Of a stretch of 37,308 bases of DNA, positions 30,852 to 37,308 are shown piece after piece (the stretch's first letter is position 1; each line of letters starts with the position of its first letter). Below the pieces are notes generated by a model that ran no database searches, was not told the origin of the DNA, and saw nothing but the letters and a program-made list of their open reading frames with translations. Both the position numbers and the translations under genes were made by a program. Location: positions 1 through 37,308 of the forward strand of contig JARBJD010000521.1 in NCBI GenBank assembly GCA_033064195.1, written 5' to 3'. The DNA is from Blattamonas nauphoetae (Eukaryota > Preaxostyla > Oxymonadida).

Positions 30852-30868
30852 TTTGATTACAACATTTT

Positions 30869-31150
30869 TTATTGTCGGAATTGTATCATTGGATTTTGTG
30901 ACATGTTTCCACCACCTCCAAGATATTGATTTTCTGCTTGGTTTTCTCCATTCGATCTTCGAGATTGTTGGAATTCCCCCATCATTCCGCCTAATCCACT
31001 GAGAATTCCTCCTGCTGTTTGTCCAAACTTGTTGTTCGTTTGTGAGAGGAGCCCACCACCGACTTGAAGTAAAGTTGGAGCTAGAGGTTTGATGAATTGA
31101 AAGAATTGTTTGCCGATATTTTTGAGTTTGTTGAAACTTCCTGGTGCCAT
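30869..31150 (-). CDS. Small MAPG-starting glycine-rich protein
   Basis: 93 residues. It begins MAPGSFNKLKNIGKQFFQFI, has a hydrophobic glycine-rich centre (residues 24-57, LAPTLLQVGGGLLSQ and GILSGLGGMMGEF) and a polar Q/N-rich end. With the gene at 30534-30833 it forms a pair that starts alike (MAPG, W/F, K-L, GK), so they are probably old paralogues or share an N-terminal sorting or cleavage signal. Glycine-rich hydrophobic small proteins of this type are usual minor virion components in Polinton-like viruses. Confidence 0.65.
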   Translation of the reverse strand: MAPGSFNKLKNIGKQFFQFIKPLAPTLLQVGGGLLSQTNNKFGQTAGGILSGLGGMMGEFQQSRRSNGENQAENQYLGGGGNMSQNPMIQFRQ

Positions 31151-31154
31151 TTAT

Positions 31155-31171
31155 GTAAAAATAAAAAATAC
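31155..31171 (-). promoter_or_regulatory. T-rich start-proximal motif
   Basis: GTAAAAATAAAAAATAC in plus orientation, 4 bases upstream of the start at 31150. Confidence 0.6.
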
Positions 31172-31186
31172 AATTCATTATTATTT

Positions 31187-31774
31187 TTATCTCGGAATTG
31201 CTTTCGTCAATGAAATTCCATAATTGAGAATTGTGTTGTACGCTTCGTTGAAGGCAATGCTCATGTCTTTTCCACCAACAAGGATCTTGAATATTGTTCG
31301 AAATACAGGTAGTTTATTCAGACATAGGCACTTGTCAGACAGGTCATCCAGTTCAATCACCACATCGTTGATTCCAGTGAGTGTAGCAATCAGTGCACAT
31401 AAATCACTTTGGTTTGTGATCAGTTTCTTCGATGGTTCAATGAGATTATTCAGTAGCTTCTTTTCACAGGCGAAAGCATTCTTGTACATTAACAATAGTT
31501 GGTCTTTGAATGCTGCAATATTCGAAGTATATTCTCGAAGTGGTATTGAACGTGTTTGAATTGGTGCTGATGGATAGATCTCAAGTGGTGGTGGATCATA
31601 AAGACCTAGTTCATTGTTCATTTCAACATTAGCCCCTGGTTCATTTCGATCTTCGAGTTTTGACCTTCCAGAAGTTGATCCTTTATTGTCGATGATGACA
31701 TTGTTGGTGATTGACGTCGGAACTGATGAAGAACTTGTGTGTTTTGTAAATTGACAACTGAGAATTGGCTGCAT
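31187..31774 (-). CDS. Unknown element protein, 195 residues
   Basis: The N-terminal 85 residues are polar and probably disordered, with a proline-rich patch (LYDPPPLEIYPSAP). The C-terminal 110 residues are helical (NIAAFKDQLLLMYKNAFACE, SKKLITNQSDLCALIATLTG). No known domain recognised. It is open throughout, starts MQPILSC behind a good T-rich motif, and lies in the row of minus-strand structural-type genes, so a virion or assembly role is plausible but unproven. Confidence 0.6.
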   Translation of the reverse strand: MQPILSCQFTKHTSSSSVPTSITNNVIIDNKGSTSGRSKLEDRNEPGANVEMNNELGLYDPPPLEIYPSAPIQTRSIPLREYTSNIAAFKDQLLLMYKNAFACEKKLLNNLIEPSKKLITNQSDLCALIATLTGINDVVIELDDLSDKCLCLNKLPVFRTIFKILVGGKDMSIAFNEAYNTILNYGISLTKAIPR

Positions 31775-31778
31775 TTTA

Positions 31779-31795
31779 GTAAAAATAAAAAAGTC
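31779..31795 (-). promoter_or_regulatory. T-rich start-proximal motif
   Basis: GTAAAAATAAAAAAGTC in plus orientation, 4 bases upstream of the start at 31774. Confidence 0.6.
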
Positions 31796-31816
31796 ATAAA
31801 TTCATTTTTGTTTTGA

Positions 31817-32176
31817 TCAACTTCTGAGATACATGACGTCAGTTTGACCTAGTGTTGCGTTTAAATTCTGTTCATTCGGAAGTGTGTCCAACACTCGAGG
31901 TCCTTTATAGTCAACTGGATTCCAGCCTCGCGCGAATGATTCGACCATATTTCCTCCTTGATTGAGAATTCCAAACACTGGAGCAATGAGGTCTTCTGGA
32001 GTGATATTATTGAGTTTAAGGAAATCAACACCAGCAGCTCGTGGAAATGGATAGGAATTCAAGCGTTTAGTTACAATCTTCATGAATGATTTCTTTTTCA
32101 GTAAACCATTTGGATCAGCATAGAAATTGTAATCCCAAATGTCACTTAGGAATGGAATTAATACTCCTCGATTCAT
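31817..32176 (-). CDS. Unknown element protein, 119 residues
   Basis: Open frame starting MNRGVLIPFLSDIWDYNFYA and ending QTDVMYLRS. No family recognised. Unlike its neighbours it has no T-rich motif before the start, and it begins only nine bases after the stop of the gene at 32186-32845 on the same strand. It may thus be read from the same transcript, or be the continuation of that gene's product. Confidence 0.5.
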   Translation of the reverse strand: MNRGVLIPFLSDIWDYNFYADPNGLLKKKSFMKIVTKRLNSYPFPRAAGVDFLKLNNITPEDLIAPVFGILNQGGNMVESFARGWNPVDYKGPRVLDTLPNEQNLNATLGQTDVMYLRS

Positions 32177-32185
32177 ATGAGTTGT

Positions 32186-32845
32186 TTAACCTGAACGTAT
32201 TTTTGCATAATCACCAAGAGAATACACGTTCAGAGCTTGGTTTGGTTGACCAGCTGTTTGACTTGAACAACGAATATTACGGTGTTTCATAGCTTCTCTC
32301 GCAATTATAGATGATACTTGAAAAGTGCTCATTTGCTCAGGTGGTATATCCGGATTGTCATTCCATATTTGAGTTTTCTTGAACTCTTTCCACTGTGCAT
32401 CAATTCTTAGACGTTGATTCTGTTTAAATGAAGCATCCTTTTGTTGTTTTCGTCCTTGTTTTGTAGGATTTGCAGCTGTCCAAGCGTTTCGACACAAGTT
32501 TTCACGTCTCTTAGCTATTTTACCACCATTCCAATATCGTTCAATGCCATTTTTATCAGTAACAATCACATCGTCACAATATCCATCTCCATCTCCGTCT
32601 TCAACAAGTGCATTCCAACCTCCATATCGCTTTGAATTGGAATCAATCATGTGTTGTGCACTTGGAGCAGATCGAAATGCATATTCATATCTGAGATCGT
32701 AGTCATGTTCTGCAAGGATTGCACTGGCTGCATGTCTGGCTAGTTTGTCTTTGGTGTTTTGTTTGAAGGGATTGACACCTTTCTTCCTTTTTGACTGTGT
32801 CGGGTTTCTTTGTTGAATCTGTCGAAGAATATTTTGATCGTTCAT
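32186..32845 (-). CDS. Unknown element protein with DxDxDG calcium-type loop
   Basis: 219 residues. A basic N-terminus (residues 10-35), then WNALVEDGDGDGYCDDVIVT (77-96), a loop of EF-hand/dockerin style with acidic residues at alternate positions, followed by a TDKNGIERYWNG turn. The C-terminal half is basic and helical. Proteins with a D.DGDG..DVVV-type patch next to an NG turn occur in Polinton-like viruses and giant viruses, as far as I recall, with virion association suspected. Function unknown. Good T-rich motif at the start. Confidence 0.6.
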   Translation of the reverse strand: MNDQNILRQIQQRNPTQSKRKKGVNPFKQNTKDKLARHAASAILAEHDYDLRYEYAFRSAPSAQHMIDSNSKRYGGWNALVEDGDGDGYCDDVIVTDKNGIERYWNGGKIAKRRENLCRNAWTAANPTKQGRKQQKDASFKQNQRLRIDAQWKEFKKTQIWNDNPDIPPEQMSTFQVSSIIAREAMKHRNIRCSSQTAGQPNQALNVYSLGDYAKIRSG

Positions 32846-32850
32846 TTAAT

Positions 32851-32865
32851 AAGAAATAAAAAATT
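32851..32865 (-). promoter_or_regulatory. T-rich start-proximal motif
   Basis: AAGAAATAAAAAATT in plus orientation, 5 bases upstream of the start at 32845. The next 70 bases separate it from the plus-strand ATPase, so the region may serve both strands. Confidence 0.6.
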
Positions 32866-32937
32866 TAATTTTATATAAATGTTTCATCAAAACAAATTGC
32901 ATCAAGAAGAAAACAAGGAAACAACTTAACACAAAGA

Positions 32938-33766
32938 ATGTCGTACAATCTATCTGATAATTTATCAATCTCAGAGTATGTCAATCAGAGGCTGCAACAG
33001 GTGAAGACCTCTAACGTCGGAAAAGAACTTCCAAAGTGCTATTCATCCTGAATTATTGTTCAATCGAAATAGTGTGAATGTGCTCATTGGAAATAGAGGA
33101 AGTGAAAAGACGTATAATGTCCTCAGAGAACTGTTGAAAGTGCAGGAAGTGCCTCTACAAGATGAGAGATTTCACTTATTTGTGTACGTCACTGACAAGC
33201 ACAATGATGGTACCTTTGAGCGATCCAAATCACTAATAAAGATTCCAATTGTGAAGGTCAAGTATAATGAGATATTCGCATTTCTGGAGAATCTTTCAAC
33301 AGCAAAGGCAGCATACGAAGAAATCATTGATAATAACTGGGAAGAAACAGTGACAGATCAGTCAAGGAAATCAATACTGAAAACACTCCATCTTGATTCA
33401 TTTCGAGAACGTAATCTTCAAACAATGATCCTCCTCGACGACTGTAGAAGAATCCTCAGTGAGCGAAGAACAAAAGCAAATCCTTCAATTCTGATGGACT
33501 TATTGCTGGAAAATCGTCAACCAAAGTTCACATTCTTTCTCACCATTCATGAACTATTCTCATTGTCTCCAGATATGAAATCAAACATCGATTCAATATG
33601 GATCTTTGGTGGATTCAACAATGAACGAATCAGAAGAGTATTCAATCAACTGAATGCACCTATGGAATGCAAAGAATTCTGGAGTACATACAAACAATTG
33701 ACAAAGCAACAAGCAGCAATCTTTCGATCTGGTCAGAGCGTAAGTATTGATTACCTTGTCGTTTAA
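32938..33766 (+). pseudogene. A32/FtsK-HerA-type genome-packaging ATPase
   Basis: The coding signal begins at about 32938 and the main open part runs 33056-33766. That part opens with a P-loop-type segment (VNVLIGNRGS, residues 8-17), and has a hydrophobic Walker B with two acidic residues (TMILLDDC, 123-130) and a sensor-like strand and helix (FTFFLTIHELFSLSPDMKSN, about 158-177). This order and spacing suit the poxvirus A32-like packaging ATPases shared by Polintons, virophages and adenovirus relatives, which pump DNA into the shell. About one break. It is transcribed away from the row of capsid-side genes. Confidence 0.75.
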
Positions 33767-33770
33767 AACC

Positions 33771-33799
33771 AATCTAAATTGTTCAAAATTGTTTAGATT
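33771..33799. terminator. Possible hairpin after the ATPase gene
   Basis: AATCTAAA at 33771-33778 pairs with TTTAGATT at 33792-33799 across a 13-base AT-rich loop, directly after the ATPase stop. In a eukaryote this would not act as a bacterial terminator. It may mark a 3' end or be a chance palindrome in AT-rich DNA. Confidence 0.25.
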
Positions 33800-33942
33800 T
33801 TTGAAATGATTCAAATTGATTTAAACACAATAAAGTTCTTTTAAAATGATTTTGTAACTTTTAATTCATTATAAATGAGTCTAACAGTTTTGAACCATTT
33901 GAACCAGAACAGATAAATTTAGATTCAATTGAAAGTTTTCAG

Positions 33943-34206
33943 ATGTATTTAAACAAGAATGGAGAGATTCTTAAACGATATACAACAAATAAGCTGAATA
34001 AAATGAACAAGATTGACGGATACAGAATAACTAAGACCAAAGATGTAATTGCACTTCGAAAAGACTACTATGGTGGTTCTTCAACAATGAATTATACAGA
34101 TTCACCACAAAAATATGATGAACTTGTATCAAGAATAGCTGTGCTTGAAGACATTGTGAAACATCCCGCCAATGCTATTGACACTAAGAATCAACGTTGG
34201 GGTTAA
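33943..34206 (+). CDS. Unknown small element protein, 87 residues
   Basis: Starts MYLNKNGEILKRYTTNKLNK and is basic in the first half, with a helical end (QKYDELVSRIAVLEDIVKHP). No family recognised. It lies between the packaging ATPase and the polymerase side genes. No strong T-rich motif precedes it. Confidence 0.4.
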   Translation: MYLNKNGEILKRYTTNKLNKMNKIDGYRITKTKDVIALRKDYYGGSSTMNYTDSPQKYDELVSRIAVLEDIVKHPANAIDTKNQRWG

Positions 34207-34336
34207 TTTTCACTGAATCCTGATCATTGATGGAATCAGATAAATGTCCCAAACAATTCAATAATAATGCATCATCTTTGATTATTTTTGTTGAAACCAG
34301 TTGTATTAATTGTTTTGTGCTTCACTCAATTGTGAA

Positions 34337-34456
34337 TCAAACTCTTGCTTTTCTGTTGATTTCGATAGTACCATTCTCTTTACTCATGCGAATTGCATTC
34401 TTTGCATCACTTTCTGATTGATAAAACTTTGGTCGTCCTTTCATTTTCGTTGACAT
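34337..34456 (-). CDS. Micro-protein, 39 residues
   Basis: Starts MSTKMKGRPKFYQSESDAKN and ends INRKARV; basic, with a GRP patch that could touch DNA like an AT-hook. The start is supported by a good T-rich motif 10 bases upstream. It may be a true short gene or the surviving start of a longer one. Confidence 0.4.
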   Translation of the reverse strand: MSTKMKGRPKFYQSESDAKNAIRMSKENGTIEINRKARV

Positions 34457-34466
34457 CTTTTCTACG

Positions 34467-34480
34467 GAAATAAAAATCAA
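34467..34480 (-). promoter_or_regulatory. T-rich start-proximal motif
   Basis: GGAAATAAAAATCA in plus orientation, 10 bases upstream of the micro-gene start at 34456. Confidence 0.5.
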
Positions 34481-34498
34481 ATTTTAAAATATGAATTC

Positions 34499-34512
34499 AT
34501 TTTTTTATCCTG
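34499..34512 (+). promoter_or_regulatory. T-rich start-proximal motif
   Basis: ATTTTTTTATCCTG about 10 bases before the ATG at 34523, for the glutamine-rich coiled-coil gene. Confidence 0.5.
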
Positions 34513-34522
34513 TAAGAAAGAT

Positions 34523-35080
34523 ATGGAGAACATCTCAATAAAGATCATCAATGAATTTGCTCAAAAGCTTGGAGTTGACTGGGATGTTTTACCTTTGAAA
34601 CGATTGATTGAAACAGCCAATGATGCTCTTCAACAGAATGGCTTTTCAGGTGATGTAAACAATACGAATGAGATTGAACAATTCATCAGAACATTTCCTG
34701 TTCGGAATCCTTTGATGGCACCAGTGATTCAAGAATTAATGCAAAGACAGAATAACCAACCCATTGATGCACAACAAATTGATGCGAATGCTCAGCAGAA
34801 AAGAAATACTTTAGAAAATCAGATGAGATTGAACCAAGAGATCAGACAACAAAGAATTGTACAACCAAATCAACAAATCATTGAGCACGAGCAAGAACAG
34901 AGAAGACAGCAAAGAAGACACCAGCAGAATCTCAATCAGGAAATAAAGGAATATGAACAACGTACGAGATACCAACAAATGTTAGCTCACTTTGAAGAAC
35001 GAAGACGAAGATTTCTGAATTTGTATCAAGTCCCAATTGAAGAAAATATTGTACTTCCACAGCCCCACAAACACAATTGA
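34523..35080 (+). CDS. Glutamine-rich coiled-coil protein
   Basis: 185 residues. Residues 1-75 are a helical, possibly folded domain (INEFAQKLGVDWDVLPLKRL, NEIEQFIRTFPVRNPLMAPV). Residues 76-165 are very rich in Q, R, E and N, with heptad character (EHEQEQRRQQRRHQQNLNQE). It sits directly before the polymerase region on the same strand, touching it, so it is either a separate small gene or the N-terminal extension of the polymerase. Some Polinton polymerases do have long N-terminal parts. No enzyme motif seen. Confidence 0.5.
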   Translation: MENISIKIINEFAQKLGVDWDVLPLKRLIETANDALQQNGFSGDVNNTNEIEQFIRTFPVRNPLMAPVIQELMQRQNNQPIDAQQIDANAQQKRNTLENQMRLNQEIRQQRIVQPNQQIIEHEQEQRRQQRRHQQNLNQEIKEYEQRTRYQQMLAHFEERRRRFLNLYQVPIEENIVLPQPHKHN

Positions 35081-37308
35081 ATGCTCTGATGTTGAGAGAT
35101 GTCGATGTTGTTCGAGCATTTGCTGCTGCATTGAGAACGTGAGGGCCAATTTGGCTCCAGCAGGATACATTGCAGATCAACAATATGGAGACGCAAATGG
35201 ACCAGTTCAATTGTATTTCCGCAATAACATCGCATCATTTGCAGACATTGAAGCACGACTCGGAGAAGTATTCACAGCAGAGAATTTCCCATTCAAGATC
35301 TCTTTGACTTTGCCATTCTAAATTCTGTAACAGATCAAAATGGAAATACCACATACGAAGAGAATACACCATTCTATCAGAACTCAATGAAAACATCTCC
35401 GATTACAGTCCAAAATCTTCAAGACTTTGGTGCTGTCATCAACGCAATGAAATCAAGAATTCGAGACAGTTTTGAAGTCACAGTGATCGATCCAAAAGAG
35501 TGCCATGTGCCATTTATGGAGCAGCTTTTACGTACAGATTTAGAAATGGTGGTGCTTGTGTTCCAGGATTGAAAGAACATATTGCTCTTCAGATAGTGTT
35601 CTATGTTGACTGTAAATATAAGATTTGTATGTTCACAGCTTTGACATATCTTACTCATGGAAAAGAAGCTGATGGCAAGAATATCTGTCGTGATTCACGC
35701 ATCAAGATCGCAAAGCAGCATTTCACTTCATTCTATCATTACTCAGACCTCACTAGTCCAGCATTAGTAAAAATACTCAAAGAATATCCAGGATTCAATA
35801 TCTCAACAAAATAGACAGATTTGTAGAATACTTCAATGTCAATGTACATATTTATGAAGCAATTGAAAAGACAATGGAGGTTCATGGATTTATGCACTTT
35901 CACAATCGTTTCTCTCACCATTGGAGAAAGCTAGAGACTTGAATTTATTGATGATCATTCTCGAATCAGACGCACCTTTATGTATGTTTCTGATCCACAA
36001 AGTTGACGAAATTGATGATTTGTCCACACTGCAAAGACTACTGTCGTCCAAAGAATTCAAGAGGCGCAGGTACCAGAGACTTTGACAATCATGTGAAGAA
36101 ATGCTTAGAACAGGGTATCAAAATGAAGAAAGATCAGTGGACTTAGATAATGCTTCAGCACCAATACTCACTGCAGTTATTGACAATCCATCAATGTCTT
36201 ATCTATTGTCCTCGAGGAAGAATGAATAAATGCAAATACACAGATCAATTCTTGACATTCGATATTGAAACAATAATCGGTGACTTCTCAATGGATCTTC
36301 CTCAATCTGAAAACACAAGAGAAAAGTACAGTTCTGAATAAACATCATTTATATTCATTAGCGTTTTCATCTCTTCCTTATTTAAAAACACAAACAATGA
36401 AGATGTAAATCGACTCGAATGTTCATACGACGAAAAGGGTAGAAAATCAGTGTATCTTGACAAGAGTTTTGAAGAAATGAAAGTTAATGAAGATGAATGG
36501 ATTAGAATGTGTCTCAAAGCTGGATTAATCGATGCTGATCTGACAAAAGAGAAGATCCAAAGCAAGCACACAATATTGGCTTTATACATTTCATCATAAA
36601 AGATATGTTCGTCGAAGCACTGAGAATTCAAGAATATCAACAGTACTCAGATCCAGAAATTCCATCAAATAAGTATGTCACAGTATTAGGTTGGAATAGT
36701 GCTAACTTCGATCTTCCAGTCATCATGAATGCACTTCACTTCACGCAATGGAGCATCTATGAACCACCACTTGATCCTCAAAGTGTCCTAAACAGCTCGT
36801 GGTTCGTCATAAGAAACTCCAGATGTCATTGAGATTCCTTGATGCAATGAATTTTGTATCTCCACAGTCATTGAAATCATTTGTACAGGATTTTGGTGAT
36901 GGAACTGATTCAAAGGCATCTTTCCATATGAAGCAATCAATATCACTAATGTTGAAGAAGAATTGAATAAAACAGAACCGTTTCCAGAAGAAGTGTTCTA
37001 TTCACATGTGAAAAATGAATCATTGTTGAAAGATCTTTCGTATTCTGACTATGTTGAAGATGCCAAGAGATTCAGTTCAAGAAGAGAATATCTGAAGAAC
37101 TATAACATCAACGACACACTAATTATGATTGATCCAATACAGAAATTGATTCAGTGGTTTGCATCGGGAAAAAGTTGATATGTTGCAGTTTGTTTGGCAT
37201 GTCCAGTAGCAGCAGTGAAGAGAAATATGTCGACATGACTTTCCGTCACCTATCCTTGATTCACCACCCATATGCAGACTCGATATCAATGCCACACATG
37301 TAGTCAAA
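35078..37308 (+). pseudogene. Protein-primed DNA polymerase B, N-terminal and exonuclease part
   Basis: A heavily broken gene (more than five breaks) that runs off the window end. Recognisable in order: a region with ICMFTALTYLTHGKEADGKN and FNVNVHIYE (about 35620-35860), a CPHC...H...C zinc-finger-like patch (about 36020-36110), FLTFDIETI (about 36250-36280, exonuclease motif I with Asp and Glu), GWNSANFDLP (36689-36718, exonuclease motif II), LDAMNFVSPQSLKSFVQDFG (about 36840-36897), and INDTLIMIDPIQKLIQWF followed by VDMLQF (about 37108-37190). This is the family B polymerase of Polintons, which starts synthesis from a terminal protein. The palm domain and its catalytic aspartates would lie beyond 37308. 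Confidence 0.8.

Larger units (their letters stand above)
15414..37308. mobile_element. Fossil Polinton / Polinton-like virus element (right end outside window)
   Basis: A set of genes typical of Polintons and their virus kin: D5-type primase-helicase, fibre-like gene, capsid-like paralogues, small minor-capsid-like proteins, A32/FtsK-type packaging ATPase and a protein-primed DNA polymerase B. The left border lies at or before 15414 next to a 500-bp TIR element. The right border is beyond the window. Two blocks of host-type DNA, about 3.2 and 3.5 kb, are inserted. I estimate ten or more breaks in all, most of them in the polymerase. Terminal inverted repeats, integrase and protease were not found in the window. 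Age is probably moderate, since many structural frames are still open. Confidence 0.85.

Noticed and set aside
15414-37308. Retroviral-type integrase and adenain-type protease expected in Polintons
   Set aside because: No frame in the window shows their catalytic motifs; they may lie beyond the right end or be absent.
1-37308. tRNA or rRNA genes
   Set aside because: I saw no cloverleaf with a GGTTCRANNCC-type arm and no rRNA-like conserved block; a covariance search was not possible.

Overview
The window looks like nuclear DNA of a protist. It has short GT-AG-like introns, many broken gene copies, minisatellites, several kinds of DNA transposon, and a large integrated virus-like element. Nothing bacterial is visible (no operons with ribosome binding sites, no tRNA or rRNA). 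The mix of tyrosine-recombinase genes, an RHS-like P-loop gene and a Polinton-type element recalls metamonads such as oxymonads, but that is an impression and not a proof. Stop codons at the ends of well-conserved frames fit the standard code.

Left part (1 to about 15.4 kb): a 30-bp minisatellite; a decayed host-type gene present as two nearly identical 1127-bp copies (941-2067 and 3113-4239); an inverted-repeat element between them; an RHS-like ATPase fragment; two related short transposons with 74-bp inverted ends (5342-5928 and 6071-6667); two paralogous tyrosine-recombinase genes (6668-8813 and 9232-11847), the first of which is cut by one or both short transposons; about 2 kb with no convincing gene; a hAT transposase remnant (14092-14580); and a 500-bp inverted-repeat element (14882-15381).

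Right part (about 15.4 kb to the window end): a fossil Polinton/Polinton-like virus whose right end lies outside the window. Parts seen, in order: primase-helicase (-), fibre-like gene (+) whose far end is an S74 endosialidase-type chaperone, a small structural-type gene (-), major-capsid-like genes (-), two short MAPG-starting proteins (-), three unknown small genes (-), packaging ATPase (+), small genes, and the N-terminal/exonuclease part of a protein-primed DNA polymerase B (+). Two blocks of host-type DNA, each about 3.2-3.5 kb, sit inside the fibre region and the capsid region. A T-rich motif around TTTTTATTTTT lies 5-20 bases before the start codon of most element genes, which suggests shared transcription control. 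No integrase or maturation protease was recognised inside the window.

The genes fit one plan: replication (primase-helicase, polymerase), packaging (ATPase), shell (capsid paralogues and small minor proteins) and attachment (fibre). The element is broken in several genes, most heavily in the polymerase, while many structural frames are still open, so it is probably moderately young.
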